Assembly (NCBI RefSeq): GCF_001466725.1
Contig: NZ_CP013650.1
Span: 2,294,001-2,358,000 of the forward strand
DNA: 64,000 nt
Direction of reading: 5' to 3'
Source: Lacimicrobium alkaliphilum
GTDB taxonomy: Bacteria; Pseudomonadota; Gammaproteobacteria; Enterobacterales; Alteromonadaceae
Under the pieces are notes generated by a model that saw only the letters and a list, made by a program, of their open reading frames with translations, was not told the DNA's origin and ran no database searches. This document shows positions 24,229 to 33,217 of the stretch, one piece after another (position 1 is the stretch's first letter; each line of letters opens with the position of its first letter). The translations under genes and the position numbers were made by a program.

Positions 24229-25257
24229 ATGCCAGCCCAGTTTCGCAATCTCGTGTTTGAAGGTGGCGGTGTCAAAGGTATCGCCTATGTCGGGGCCATG
24301 CAGGCCCTTGAGCAGCGCCAGCAATTAAAGACTGTCCGTCGTGTGGGTGGCACCAGTGCCGGTGCCATCAATGCGCTGATTTTTGCGCTGGGCTTTGATA
24401 TTCCGCGCCAGTTACAGATTCTGCGCTCCACCGACTTCGCCGCCTTTATGGATGACTCTTTTGGCGTCATTCGTGATATTCGCCGGCTGGCCAAAGATTT
24501 CGGCTGGCACAAGGGCGACTATTTTTCAAAGTGGCTGGGTTCTTTGGTAGAAGAAAAGCTCGGCAGCGAATCTGCCACCTTCCGGGATCTTAAGAACGCC
24601 GGTCTGTGTGATCTCTATGTGACCGGCACTAACCTCTCCACCGGTTATGGCGAAGTGTTTTCCTTTGAGCGCCATGCCGATATGCCGCTGGTGCAGGCGA
24701 TTCGTATCAGCATGTCGATACCCCTGTTCTTTGCCGCGGTACGTCTGGGCCAGTTTGAGGATGTGTATGTGGATGGCGGGGTTATGCGTAACTACCCGAT
24801 TAAGCTGTTCGACCGAGAAAAATACATTGATGTGCAGGAGCCACAGGCGATTCGCCAGACCGAATATTATAATCAGGAAAACGCCCGCTTTCTGCTCCAC
24901 CAGCCTGGACGCAGCCCTTATGTTTATAACCGTCAGACCCTGGGTTTAAGGCTGGACACGGCAGAAGAAATCGCTCTGTATCGCTACAATGAAACCCCAC
25001 AAAGTAAACCCATAAAAAACTTTACTGACTATGCCAAAGCGCTGCTTTCAGCCATGCTGCTGGTACAGGAAAATCAGCATCTGCACGGTGATGACTGGCA
25101 ACGCACCGTGTATATCAACACCCTGGATGTAAAAACCACGGATTTTGAATTATCCGATGAAAAGAAGGATGCCCTGCTCGAGCAAGGCATTAAAGGCACA
25201 GAACAGTACTTACAGTGGTTTGAAGATCTCGCCAATCAGCCGGTTAACCGGATTTAA
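24229..25257 (+). CDS. Patatin-like phospholipase
   Basis: A 342-residue patatin-fold lipid acyl hydrolase. The oxyanion loop is EGGGVKGIAYVGA near residue 10. The nucleophile elbow is GGTSAGAIN with the catalytic Ser near 43. The Asp of the dyad lies in VDGGVMRNYP near 184. All three are intact. There is no signal peptide, so it is cytoplasmic or an effector exported by another route. Patatins in gammaproteobacteria release fatty acids from phospholipids. The substrate here is unknown. It stands alone between two intergenic gaps and converges with phnA. Confidence 0.88.
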   Translation: MPAQFRNLVFEGGGVKGIAYVGAMQALEQRQQLKTVRRVGGTSAGAINALIFALGFDIPRQLQILRSTDFAAFMDDSFGVIRDIRRLAKDFGWHKGDYFSKWLGSLVEEKLGSESATFRDLKNAGLCDLYVTGTNLSTGYGEVFSFERHADMPLVQAIRISMSIPLFFAAVRLGQFEDVYVDGGVMRNYPIKLFDREKYIDVQEPQAIRQTEYYNQENARFLLHQPGRSPYVYNRQTLGLRLDTAEEIALYRYNETPQSKPIKNFTDYAKALLSAMLLVQENQHLHGDDWQRTVYINTLDVKTTDFELSDEKKDALLEQGIKGTEQYLQWFEDLANQPVNRI

Positions 25258-25296
25258 AAATTTCCGGCTGTGATCATAGGCGCTTATCCATCCACA

Positions 25297-25860
25297 TCAG
25301 GATTTCTTCAGATAGTCTGCGATCAGCACAATGCGCACGCCATTGACCTTGCCCTCAACGTGCCTGGGGTTATCGGTAAGGCTGATGCCGCGCACTGCGG
25401 TACCGCGTTTGGCGGTAAAGCCGGCACCTTTTACATCCAGGTCCTTGATCAGAGTAACATTGTCACCCGTGCTTAAGACCGTGCCATTACTATCCATTGT
25501 TGGCTGCCGGTCGGAGTCATCACCGGCCTGAGCCCAGGCCAGAGTATCAGGCTCCAGATACAGCATATCGAGCAGATCCTGTGCCCAGATCTCAGCTGAT
25601 AAACGCTTAAGCATACGCCAGGCAACCACCTGTACCGCTGGCACCTGTGACCACATGCTGTCATTCAGACAACGCCAGTGATTAGGTTCGACCTCTGTTT
25701 CACCCTCAAACTGTTCACGGCAGCTGGAGCACAACAACACATGATTATCCGGCCCTGGCTGTTCAGCAGGAGGCACCGCAACCGGTACCAGCCCATCCGG
25801 CGAGTTGCATAACTCGCAGCTATCCCCTGCCCGTTCACTCAGGGCCTGTTGTAAAGACAT
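25297..25860 (-). CDS. phnA: PhnA family protein
   Basis: A 187-residue protein. The N-terminal zinc-ribbon has CELCNSPD near 15 and CSSCREQF near 44. The C-terminal PhnA domain (from about 118) reads DSNGTVLSTGDNVTLIKDLD and GTAVRGISLT. The fold is an SH3-like barrel. The name comes from the phn locus, but the protein is not required for phosphonate breakdown and its cellular function is unclear. The length is longer than E. coli PhnA (about 111) because of a middle insertion. It is transcribed away from the deaminase gene. Confidence 0.87.
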   Translation of the reverse strand: MSLQQALSERAGDSCELCNSPDGLVPVAVPPAEQPGPDNHVLLCSSCREQFEGETEVEPNHWRCLNDSMWSQVPAVQVVAWRMLKRLSAEIWAQDLLDMLYLEPDTLAWAQAGDDSDRQPTMDSNGTVLSTGDNVTLIKDLDVKGAGFTAKRGTAVRGISLTDNPRHVEGKVNGVRIVLIADYLKKS

Positions 25861-26016
25861 GGTATTTTTCGCTTCTTGTGTAAAACGCGCATTATAACGT
25901 TAAATGCTGCTAACAGGGTCAAAATGCGTTTGAAAAAGCAGCACTTAAACGACAATTTTTCTATTAGGGGTTTGCTTAAGGTACTATCGCCGTATACAGA
26001 TTTCTGAGGACTAAGT

Positions 26017-26601
26017 ATGTGTGCATCACAACAAACGCCGCAATTACAGGTAGAGATCAGCCTGCCTGAATGGATCCACGAAATCACCGACTGGCAGAAA
26101 TCCTATGCCGGTGATGAAGAGAAAATGGCGCTGGCGATTAAACTGGCCGACGAAAACGTCAAACGCAACACCGGCGGGCCCTTCGGTTCAGCCATTTTTG
26201 ATATGGACAGCGGTAAGCTCTTGGGTGTGGGCGTCAATCAGGTAGTGGCGCAGAATAATTCCACCCTGCACGGTGAAGTCACCGCCATTATGCTCAGCCA
26301 GAAGCGCATTGCCAATTTCACCCTTGGCGCAGACGGTGCCAGACGAGAGCTATTTACCTCCTGTGAACCCTGCGCCATGTGTATGGGTGCTACTCTGTGG
26401 AGCGGCGTTAAGCGCCTGGTGTGCGCCGCCACAGGTGAAGATGCCCGCGCCATCGGCTTTGATGAAGGCCCGGTTTTCGAGCAATCCTATGATTACCTGC
26501 AACAAGCCGGCCTCGAAGTAAAGCGCCAGGTACTGCGTGAAGAAGGTAAACAAGTATTGCAGGATTATCTGCAAAGTGGCGGTGAGATTTATAATGGGTG
26601 A
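26017..26601 (+). CDS. Nucleoside/guanine deaminase of the cytidine deaminase superfamily
   Basis: A 194-residue CDA-fold enzyme. The zinc site is complete: HGEVTAI near residue 88 gives the His ligand and the proton-shuttle Glu, and SCEPCAMC near 117 gives the two Cys ligands. GGPFGSAIF near 53 and the C-terminal aromatic region resemble GuaD and related guanine/tRNA-adenosine-type deaminases. The N-terminal 35 residues (LPEWIHEITDWQ) extend beyond the core. It probably deaminates a purine base or nucleoside, with the substrate not certain. It is a single gene, divergent from phnA. Confidence 0.85.
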   Translation: MCASQQTPQLQVEISLPEWIHEITDWQKSYAGDEEKMALAIKLADENVKRNTGGPFGSAIFDMDSGKLLGVGVNQVVAQNNSTLHGEVTAIMLSQKRIANFTLGADGARRELFTSCEPCAMCMGATLWSGVKRLVCAATGEDARAIGFDEGPVFEQSYDYLQQAGLEVKRQVLREEGKQVLQDYLQSGGEIYNG

Positions 26602-26610
26602 GGTAGTGGG

Positions 26611-26657
26611 AGTGCTGAGTGCTGAGTGCTGAGTGCTGAGTGCTGAGTGCTGAGTGC
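26611..26657. repeat. Heptanucleotide tandem repeat AGTGCTG, about 6.7 copies
   Basis: Six perfect AGTGCTG copies plus AGTGC run back to back, starting 9 bases after the deaminase stop codon. The unit is 7 bases, so a copy change would not affect a gene here. Such arrays mutate easily by slippage. Confidence 0.95.
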
Positions 26658-26667
26658 AAGTTTAAGC

Positions 26668-26691
26668 CCCGTGATCCCGTGATCCCGTGAT
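26668..26691. repeat. Octanucleotide tandem repeat CCCGTGAT, 3 copies
   Basis: Three perfect CCCGTGAT units follow the heptamer array by 10 bases. The two different short repeats side by side mark a slippage-prone spacer. Confidence 0.9.
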
Positions 26692-26732
26692 GATATGCTC
26701 CTTGCAACAGCTTAATCAGCAACCTCAGCGGT

Positions 26733-26811
26733 AGCCTGGATGCAGCGAAGCGGAATCCGGGAGCAAATCAGCACTTTTGTCTCATCTGTCCGGATAAATC
26801 CCGACCTACAA
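26733..26811. repeat. REP-like intergenic repeat
   Basis: CCTGGATGCAGCGAAGCGGA followed by ATCCGGG can fold on itself (CCTGGAT with ATCCGGG, and GCGAAGC as hairpin). Further on, GTCCGGATAAATCCCGACC is a second short stem that ends before the terminator. Sequences of this wording recur between genes in many gammaproteobacteria. Family membership is from memory and needs a genome count. Confidence 0.5.
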
Positions 26812-26840
26812 TAAAAAAGCCCGGGAATTCCCGGGCCAAA
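26812..26840 (-). terminator. Rho-independent terminator for ahpF
   Basis: GCCCGGGAATTCCCGGGC (26819-26836) is a perfect palindrome. On the minus strand it is followed by a run of T (plus strand AAAAAA at 26813-26818). It lies about 45 bases beyond the ahpF stop. Confidence 0.9.
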
Positions 26841-26884
26841 AGTGCCTCGTTGGTCAAGGCGTTACGCTGTTTGCAGTTGCTGGA

Positions 26885-28462
26885 TCAGGCGGCCTCGCTT
26901 TCCTGCTCTGGCGCTGAGGAGCGCATCAGGTAGTCAAAGGCGCCCAGCGCGGCAGTGGCACCGCTGCCCATGGCAATAATAATCTGCTTGAAGGGCACTT
27001 CAGTGGCATCCCCTGCAGCAAATACCCCTTTGATATTAGTTTCACCGTTAGGTTTGGTAATGATCTCGCCACGGGAGGTCATCGCCACACCGCTGTCTTT
27101 AAGCCATTCGGTATTGGGCACCAGACCGATCTGCACAAAGATCCCGGCCAGTTCCACCTGTTTGGATTCACCACTTTTACGATCGGTGTAAGTGAGACCA
27201 GTAACCTTTTTGCCATCGCCATTAACTTCAGTGGTCTGGGCATCGGTAATAATTTCGATATTAGGCATTGAGCGGGCCTTGCGCTGCAGTACGTCATCTG
27301 CTCGCAGCTTGCTGTCAAATTCCAGCACAGTAACCTGTTCGACAATATTAGCCAGATCAATAGCCGCTTCGATACCAGAGTTCCCGCCACCTATTACCGC
27401 AACCTTCTTACCTTTGTACAAAGGCCCGTCACAGTGCGGGCAATAGGCCACACCGGCTCCACGATACTCACGTTCACCGGGCACATTCATTTCGCGCCAG
27501 CGGGCACCGGTGGCCAGCACGATACTTTTTGATCTCAGTACCGCACCGTTTTCCAGGGTAATCTCGAGCATATTGCCTTCGCGCAGGCTGGTTACCCGCT
27601 GATTGTTCATAATATCCACATCGTAGTCACGCACATGCTCTTCGAGACTGGCCACCAGTTTCGGGCCTTCTGTGGCTTTAACCGAGATAAAGTTTTCAAT
27701 CCCTACAGTGTCAGCTACCTGGCCGCCGAAACGGTCGGTTACCAGGCCGGTGCGGATGCCTTTTCGGGCCGAGTATATGGCCGATGACGCCCCTGCCGGA
27801 CCGGCACCGATGATCAGCATATCGAAATCATCTTTTTGATTTAACGCCTCAGCCTGTTTTTCAGCCGCGCCGTCATCCACTTTATTCAGGATCTTTTCCA
27901 GGGTGATAGCACCCTGAGAGAATGGCTTGCCATTTAAGAATACCGAGGGCACCGCCATCACATCACGCTCGCTGACTTCATCCTGAAATAACGAGCCATC
28001 AATCATCACGTTGGTGATATTGGGATTCACTGCCGCCATCACATTCAGCGCCTGCACCACGCCCGGGCAGGTCTGGCAACTGAGTGACACATAGGTTTCA
28101 AAACGGTATTCACCGGGCAGAGTTTTGATCTGCTCAAGGATTTCGGCTTCCTGCTTAATCGGATGACCGCCAGTGTGCAACAGCGCCAGTACCAGTGAGG
28201 TAAATTCGTGACCCATGGGCAAGCCGGAGAAAATAATATTACTGCCCGTGTCGGGGCTGCTTACCTTCATACTGGGAATACGCAGCTCACTATCATTGCT
28301 TTGCTTAATACTGACCAGTTCAGAGAGCTCACTGATATCAGTCGCCAGGCTCAGTAGTTCCTGAGACTTTTTACTCTGGTCTGCGGCAACCGTCAGTTCA
28401 ACGGGCCGTTTCAGATTGGCCAGATAAGTTTTTAAATCGCTTTTTACTTTGTTGTCTAACAT
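26885..28462 (-). CDS. ahpF: Alkyl hydroperoxide reductase subunit F
   Basis: A 525-residue flavoprotein that passes electrons from NADH to AhpC. The N-terminal double-thioredoxin-like domain carries CQTC near residue 129. The FAD motif [17 protein letters not shown] lies near 215. The redox pair is YCPHCDGP near 340. The NAD-binding motif is [15 protein letters not shown] and the terminal FAD motif is [12 protein letters not shown]. Length and order are those of E. coli AhpF (521). ahpC lies upstream on the same strand, 147 bases away, with a hairpin between. Confidence 0.96.
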   Translation of the reverse strand: MLDNKVKSDLKTYLANLKRPVELTVAADQSKKSQELLSLATDISELSELVSIKQSNDSELRIPSMKVSSPDTGSNIIFSGLPMGHEFTSLVLALLHTGGHPIKQEAEILEQIKTLPGEYRFETYVSLSCQTCPGVVQALNVMAAVNPNITNVMIDGSLFQDEVSERDVMAVPSVFLNGKPFSQGAITLEKILNKVDDGAAEKQAEALNQKDDFDMLIIGAGPAGASSAIYSARKGIRTGLVTDRFGGQVADTVGIENFISVKATEGPKLVASLEEHVRDYDVDIMNNQRVTSLREGNMLEITLENGAVLRSKSIVLATGARWREMNVPGEREYRGAGVAYCPHCDGPLYKGKKVAVIGGGNSGIEAAIDLANIVEQVTVLEFDSKLRADDVLQRKARSMPNIEIITDAQTTEVNGDGKKVTGLTYTDRKSGESKQVELAGIFVQIGLVPNTEWLKDSGVAMTSRGEIITKPNGETNIKGVFAAGDATEVPFKQIIIAMGSGATAALGAFDYLMRSSAPEQESEAA

Positions 28463-28508
28463 GGTGACCTCAGACGAAATGTATTTTCTACAGGCAACAC
28501 AAAACCAG

Positions 28509-28525
28509 GGCCGGGCGCACCGGCC
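28509..28525 (-). terminator. GC-rich hairpin between ahpC and ahpF (possible attenuator)
   Basis: GGCCGG and CCGGCC arms enclose a short loop in the 147-base gap. On the minus strand the hairpin is followed by CTGGTTTTGTG, a weak T-rich run. It could reduce read-through into ahpF so that more AhpC than AhpF is made. Confidence 0.5.
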
Positions 28526-28609
28526 TTGATTTTACGTGTGTTTATTGAGGATCTGCTGACAAGCGTCTGACCAAAGTCTGGTCGCAGATCCAATCAGAGT
28601 CTTGCGGGT

Positions 28610-29179
28610 TTAGATCTTGCCGACCAGGTCCAGTGATGGAGACAGGGTTTCTTCACCCGGCTGCCATTTAGCCGGGCAGACTTCGCCGTCGTGGCTGGCT
28701 ACATACTGTGCCGCCTGCACTTTACGGAACAACTCGGCAGCACTGCGGCCAATACCCAGATCATGAACTTCAGCCACTTTGATTTCCCCTTCCGGGTTAA
28801 TCACAAAAGTACCACGCAGGGCCAGCCCTTCTTCTTCGATCATCACACCGAAATTGCGTGAAATACGGCCTGTGGGGTCGCCGATCATAGGAAACTTGAT
28901 CTTGCTGATGGTATCAGACGTATCGTGCCAGGCTTTATGGGTAAAGTGAGTATCGGTAGATACAGAATAAACCTCTACGCCCATTTCCTTGAGTCTGTCA
29001 TAGTAATCGGCCAGGTCGCCCAGCTCAGTCGGACAAACGAAAGTAAAGTCAGCAGGGTAAAACATCACCACAGCCCATTTGCCCAGAACGTCTTTTTCAG
29101 ACAGCTCTACAAATTCGCCATTGTGATACGCAGTAGCATTGAAGGGCTGGATCTTGGTATTGATTAAAGATTGTGTCAT
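28610..29179 (-). CDS. ahpC: Alkyl hydroperoxide reductase subunit C (typical 2-Cys peroxiredoxin)
   Basis: A 189-residue peroxiredoxin that reduces hydrogen peroxide and organic hydroperoxides. The peroxidatic Cys is in DFTFVCPTELGDL near residue 49 and the resolving Cys in HDGEVCPAKW near 168. Both are present, with GGLG-like and YF-like regions as in bacterial AhpC. AAGGAGAAAC lies before the ATG. Upstream, ACAATCT and AGATTGT form an inverted pair around 29236-29272, a possible regulator site, though a match to the OxyR motif is not convincing by eye. First gene of ahpC-ahpF. Confidence 0.97.
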   Translation of the reverse strand: MTQSLINTKIQPFNATAYHNGEFVELSEKDVLGKWAVVMFYPADFTFVCPTELGDLADYYDRLKEMGVEVYSVSTDTHFTHKAWHDTSDTISKIKFPMIGDPTGRISRNFGVMIEEEGLALRGTFVINPEGEIKVAEVHDLGIGRSAAELFRKVQAAQYVASHDGEVCPAKWQPGEETLSPSLDLVGKI

Positions 29180-29327
29180 GTGTCGTTTCTCCTTGGTTTG
29201 AATAGGTTTGCCTTTAAGACGGGGAGAAGTGTAGACAATCTGAGTGAATCTTTATAATTGATTGGTGAGATTGTTGTGATTTGAAAATACGATTAGCCAT
29301 CAGAGACTTTGGAGATGGTAAATTTAC

Positions 29328-29549
29328 CGCAGAGAACGCGGAGATATTGAAGCCCCTATCTATCCTCTGTGCTCTCTGTGCCTCTGTCACCCGCATTCCG
29401 CTGCGCTTCATACGGGCTACGCAGATTAAGATTTTGCTGGCTCTGCGAGTTCTTATGCCTTTATTCTTTTGATCTCGCTGAGGCGCAAAGACGCGGAGAT
29501 TTTGAAGCCCTTTCTATCCTCTGCGCCCTCTGCGACTCCGCGGTGAAAT
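29328..29549. repeat. Two direct copies of a dispersed intergenic repeat upstream of ahpC
   Basis: Copy 1 (29328-29390) and copy 2 (29476-29549) share ACGCGGAGAT, then TTGAAGCCC, then CTATCCTCTG, then CCTCTG-type segments with few changes. The wording GAGGCGCAAAGACGCGGAG near 29480 recurs inverted near 46785-46810. This fills most of the 412-base gap between ahpC and the GST gene. No gene is supported in the gap. Confidence 0.75.
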
Positions 29550-29591
29550 ATTTCTTTTCGCGCTTTTCATGAGGTTGGTGTTCTGTTTTTC

Positions 29592-30206
29592 TCACAACGT
29601 CCCGGAAACGCTGGATCTGGCGCTGACCGCCTTATGCCAGCGTTTAAGATGGGTCTGCTCTTCGTCAATACGGATTTTCACCACCCGGGCAAAATCAATG
29701 GCACAAAGAGCGGTAATATCGGCAATGGAAAAACTCTCACCGGCGATAAACTCACTATCTGCCAGACGTCTATCCAGTATTTTCATAAAGGCCATGGCAT
29801 TTTTACCGGCCTCTTCGCCAAATTCCGGCACCGGTTTCATGCGGTCTTTAAAATAGCCACTGGTATGCTGAAAACAGAATCCCACCTGCATAAACAGGCC
29901 AAACTCCGTCTGGCGTTGCCACATCTCAGTCTGGGCCTGCTCCAGCGCCGAGGTCCCCATTAAGGGTGGCTCAGGGTGAAGCAACTCAAAGTAGCGGCAG
30001 ATTGCCACCGATTCACTGATGCAGGTACCGTCATCCAGCTCCAGAATCGGTACTTTCGCCATGGGGTTTTTAGCGCGCATTTCATCACTAAGGTTCTCGC
30101 CTGCCGCCAGATCCACCTGCACATAGTCCATGGGGATCTGCTTTTCAGCCAGAAATATACGTACCCGGCGTGGAGTCGGGGCGGTTTTGGTGTCGTAGAT
30201 TTTCAT
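29592..30206 (-). CDS. Glutathione S-transferase family protein
   Basis: A 204-residue GST. The N-terminal thioredoxin-like domain (residues 1-78) starts MKIYDTKTAPTPRRVRIFLA and holds the cis-Pro glutathione contact in AKVPILELDDG followed by SESVAICRY. The all-helical C-terminal domain has the N-capping motif SIADITALCAIDF near 160. The catalytic residue near the N-terminus is not obvious (Thr/Pro rather than Ser/Cys), so the exact class is open. The start overlaps the stop of the upstream small membrane protein by 4 bases (ATGA), suggesting coupled translation. Confidence 0.87.
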   Translation of the reverse strand: MKIYDTKTAPTPRRVRIFLAEKQIPMDYVQVDLAAGENLSDEMRAKNPMAKVPILELDDGTCISESVAICRYFELLHPEPPLMGTSALEQAQTEMWQRQTEFGLFMQVGFCFQHTSGYFKDRMKPVPEFGEEAGKNAMAFMKILDRRLADSEFIAGESFSIADITALCAIDFARVVKIRIDEEQTHLKRWHKAVSARSSVSGTL

Positions 30207-30652
30207 GCTTTACCCTTATTGAAGGCTCTGGACTCATGCTGTTGCAACACATCCACCAGAGTGTGAGGCTGATCTGTTCCCAGGCGAATTTTTCGCCCGT
30301 CTTTAAGATGCAGCTCAACGGCTGTCAGTCCGGATACGTTATACAGCCAGCCTGATGGGGTCAGGCGTATGCCTAAGCCGTACCACCATTTATTAGTAAC
30401 CGGCCCGGCACTGTGAAGTTGCTCCAGTGGCAGGGACTTTTTCCAGAAGCCGGGGCCAAAGAACCAGCGCAACTGCTTGTCATCTACCTCAATGGTCAAA
30501 GAAGAAAACAGCCAGGCCAGTATCAGCAAGGGTACAAGCACGATAGCCGTCGCCAGGTGACTGACGGTCAAAGCATAGATCGCCAGGCACCCGGTAACCG
30601 GCAAGAGGATCCATAAAAGGGTTTTTGCAGGTTGTGTATGTTGGTAATGCAT
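30203..30652 (-). CDS. Small membrane protein with a PH-like C-terminal domain
   Basis: A 149-residue protein. Two closely spaced helices (residues 12-50, LLWILLPVTGCLAIYALTV and AIVLVPLLILAWLFSSL) precede a soluble beta-rich part: IEVDDKQLRWFFGPGFWKKS, then the segment from WWYGLGIRLT to LYNVSGLTAVELHL, and RKIRLGTDQP. This layout resembles bacterial PH-like membrane proteins of unknown function. It is coupled to the GST gene by a 4-base overlap and lies 69 bases after the permease gene. Confidence 0.7.
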   Translation of the reverse strand: MHYQHTQPAKTLLWILLPVTGCLAIYALTVSHLATAIVLVPLLILAWLFSSLTIEVDDKQLRWFFGPGFWKKSLPLEQLHSAGPVTNKWWYGLGIRLTPSGWLYNVSGLTAVELHLKDGRKIRLGTDQPHTLVDVLQQHESRAFNKGKA

Positions 30653-30721
30653 GGCTTTGCCCTGTGAATCATCCAGCCATCACTATAGGCAATATTGCCA
30701 GTATAAAAAAGTGACAAAGGG

Positions 30722-32047
30722 TCACCAGTTCCTGATCTTATGGCCCTTAAAAGCATAAAACAGAATATAGGCATAACAGGGCAGCAGCATCAGATAGGCA
30801 AACTGGCTACCCATAAATTCATGAGCCAGATAACCATAGGCCAGTGGCAATATTGCGCCACCGGCAATACCCATAATTAACAGCGCCGAGCCTGTACTGG
30901 TCAGCTTGCCTAATCCATCCAGCGCCAGCGGCCAGATGGTCGGCCATACCAGCGCATTGGCAAGCCCCAGTAAAGCCAGATAAAACACCGTATCCGGCAC
31001 CTGTGGCACGCCAAGCCACACCAGTGCCCAGGTTGAAAGACTGGCTGAGTCGCTGTCAGCAAACACCACCCCAAGGCTGAACAATATCCCCACTATGGCG
31101 GATAACTGCAATCCCCGCTGTTGGCTGATAAAACGCGGAATCGCCACCACACCGAGCAAATACCCCAACATCATAAAGGCCATGGTATAGGAGGTCAGCG
31201 CCCCGAAATGAGCAACACCAAGCTGCTGGCCATAGAGGCCGATGGTATCGCCTGCAATCACTTCCACACCCACATAGAAAAACAATGCCACCACGCCTAA
31301 AACCAGTTGCGGGTATTGCAGCACTTCACGGCGACTGACGGGTTCTCCGGTGCCGGTTAACTCCTTACCCGGCTCGGGTAAAGGTGAGAAATGAACCAGC
31401 AGGGTCAGTAACACCAGCATACCCGCCATCCACAGATAAGGCGTGATCAGCCGGAGTGACAGCTCGTTCAGCTTAAGTTCCCGGGCCTGTTCACTCAGTC
31501 CGGCCAGCGCACTCTCGGTATAACTGTCCATGCCGGTCAGGATCACCGCAGTAAAGAGAATGGGCACAATAAAGCCGGCGCCTTTATTTAACAGTCCCAT
31601 AATACAGATACGCATGGCAGCGCTTTCTTTTGGCCCCAACAGCACCAGATAAGGGTTAGAGGCGGTCTGTAAAATAGTTAAGCCGGTGCCAAGTACAAAT
31701 AAGGCCAGCAAAAACAGCGCATAATGGCTACTTAGCGCCGCAGGAATAAACAGCAGCGCGCCCACAACCATAATACCCAGGCCCGCTACCATGCCGTTCT
31801 TATAGCCTATTTTATCCAGCACCCACGACATCGGCAGCGCCATCACCACATAGGCAATATAAAACACAAAGGTCACCAGCAGAGCCTGAAACTCGTTAAG
31901 TTCGCAGACTATTTTCAAAAAAGGGATCAGTGAGCCATTCAGCCAGGTCACAAAACCAAACAGAAAAAACAATACTGAAATAATCACCATCGGCAGCCAG
32001 GTGGAACTGGCCTGCTGCTGACGCAGGGCCCGGGCAGTTTGATTCAT
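30722..32047 (-). CDS. agaP: MFS sugar permease of the FucP/NagP type, likely N-acetylgalactosamine transporter
   Basis: A major facilitator with about 12 helices and 441 residues from ATG 32047. I chose this start because GGAG lies just upstream and the ATG follows the previous stop by one base. A frame to 32074 adds nine poor residues. FFLFGFVTWLNGSLIPFLK near residue 30 and the NPYL motif with the GPKESAA loop are typical of FucP/GluP/NagP hexose:H+ symporters. As the last gene of the deacetylase-kinase-isomerase operon it most likely imports free GalNAc released in the periplasm. Specificity is inferred from context. Confidence 0.86.
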   Translation of the reverse strand: MNQTARALRQQQASSTWLPMVIISVLFFLFGFVTWLNGSLIPFLKIVCELNEFQALLVTFVFYIAYVVMALPMSWVLDKIGYKNGMVAGLGIMVVGALLFIPAALSSHYALFLLALFVLGTGLTILQTASNPYLVLLGPKESAAMRICIMGLLNKGAGFIVPILFTAVILTGMDSYTESALAGLSEQARELKLNELSLRLITPYLWMAGMLVLLTLLVHFSPLPEPGKELTGTGEPVSRREVLQYPQLVLGVVALFFYVGVEVIAGDTIGLYGQQLGVAHFGALTSYTMAFMMLGYLLGVVAIPRFISQQRGLQLSAIVGILFSLGVVFADSDSASLSTWALVWLGVPQVPDTVFYLALLGLANALVWPTIWPLALDGLGKLTSTGSALLIMGIAGGAILPLAYGYLAHEFMGSQFAYLMLLPCYAYILFYAFKGHKIRNW

Positions 32048-32048
32048 A

Positions 32049-33215
32049 CTATCGACTCCATTGTTGCGGCGCATGCCCGCTTGACTGGCCCTTTATCCAG
32101 GCCTGAATAACTTCTGAACTGTGATTCAGAAGCAGCATATCGGCCTGCATTCCCGGCGCCAGGGTGCCAAGCCGGTTTTCAACACCAAGAAAAGCTGCTG
32201 GGGTAAAACTTGCCATTTTTACCGCTTCGGCCAGTGAATAGCCCAGTTTTTGCACCGCATAGCGCACGGCGCCAGCCATATCCAGTACAGAGCCTGCCAA
32301 TGAGCCGCCCGGTGCGATGAGTTTATCGCCCTCTCGTTGTACTTCTGAGCCAAAAAACGCAAAGCGCGATTGGTCCGTACCCACCGGCGGCATGGCGTCC
32401 GTTACCAGCATAATTCGCTCGGTACCTTTGGCTCGTATCGCCGCTTTAGCCGATATCGGATGCAGATGATGGCTATCAAGGATAAGCCCCGCATAACTTT
32501 TCTCATCGGCCAGAGCACAGCCGACCATACCAGGTTCGCGGGATGTGAGGGCCGACATACCATTGTATAGATGAGTAAATCCAGACGCGCCGGCCTCCAG
32601 CGCCTGAGATACCTGCAAGGCACTTGCATTGGAATGGCCCAGGCACACTTTTAAGCCAGCGCTGACCAGCTCTTTAATCTGCTCGGTACTGACCACTTCC
32701 GGGGCCACAGTGACAACCCTGACGCCTAGGTCCTTTCTGGCCAGAGTTGCCATTTCACGATCACTGAGTGGGCGCAGCAAATCCGGAGAATGCACTCCCC
32801 GCTTTGCCACTGACATATGCGGCCCCTCAAAATGGATCCCCAGAATGCCTGCTTGTTCGTCGGCCAGAGCCCGGGCCACCGCATCGGCGGCGCGCTGCAT
32901 CACATCCGCGCTGTCGGTGATCAGGGTTGGCAACATCGCAGTGGTACCAAATTGATGGTGTGCCTGAAAGATCCTGGCGATGCCCTCTGTATCAGGTTGC
33001 TGGTTAAACAACACACCACCACCACCATTGACCTGCACATCGATAAAGCCAGGCACCAGAACACCAGGACCGGCTTCAACAACAGACAAAGCGGGATTAG
33101 CTTTGTCACCTATGGCAACAATTCGCTCTTGCCTGATATGCAAATAAACATGGGTTGCTATGGTTTCGCCAAGCAGGGCCTGCTGGGCGTATAACTGATA
33201 TTCCTGCTGTTGCAT
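32049..33215 (-). CDS. agaA: N-acetylgalactosamine/glucosamine-6-phosphate deacetylase
   Basis: A 388-residue amidohydrolase of the NagA/AgaA family that removes acetyl from the phosphorylated amino sugar. Signatures: PGFIDVQVNGGGG near residue 55, HFEGPHMS with the metal Glu near 127, GHSNAS and HLYNGMSAL with metal His ligands near 195-220, and LVTDAMPPVG with the catalytic Asp near 270. All are intact. The gene lies 2 bases after the kinase gene and directly before the permease. Context with AgaS indicates GalNAc-6-P as substrate rather than GlcNAc-6-P, since the two deacetylases look alike. Confidence 0.9.
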   Translation of the reverse strand: MQQQEYQLYAQQALLGETIATHVYLHIRQERIVAIGDKANPALSVVEAGPGVLVPGFIDVQVNGGGGVLFNQQPDTEGIARIFQAHHQFGTTAMLPTLITDSADVMQRAADAVARALADEQAGILGIHFEGPHMSVAKRGVHSPDLLRPLSDREMATLARKDLGVRVVTVAPEVVSTEQIKELVSAGLKVCLGHSNASALQVSQALEAGASGFTHLYNGMSALTSREPGMVGCALADEKSYAGLILDSHHLHPISAKAAIRAKGTERIMLVTDAMPPVGTDQSRFAFFGSEVQREGDKLIAPGGSLAGSVLDMAGAVRYAVQKLGYSLAEAVKMASFTPAAFLGVENRLGTLAPGMQADMLLLNHSSEVIQAWIKGQSSGHAPQQWSR

Positions 33216-33217
33216 GC

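Noticed and set aside
26611..26691. Possible CRISPR array
   Set aside because: The units are 7 and 8 bases with no spacers, so these are simple tandem repeats.
29236..29272. An OxyR site before ahpC
   Set aside because: An inverted ACAATCT/AGATTGT pair is present, but the spacing and bases do not clearly fit the OxyR pattern, so it is only mentioned within the ahpC entry.
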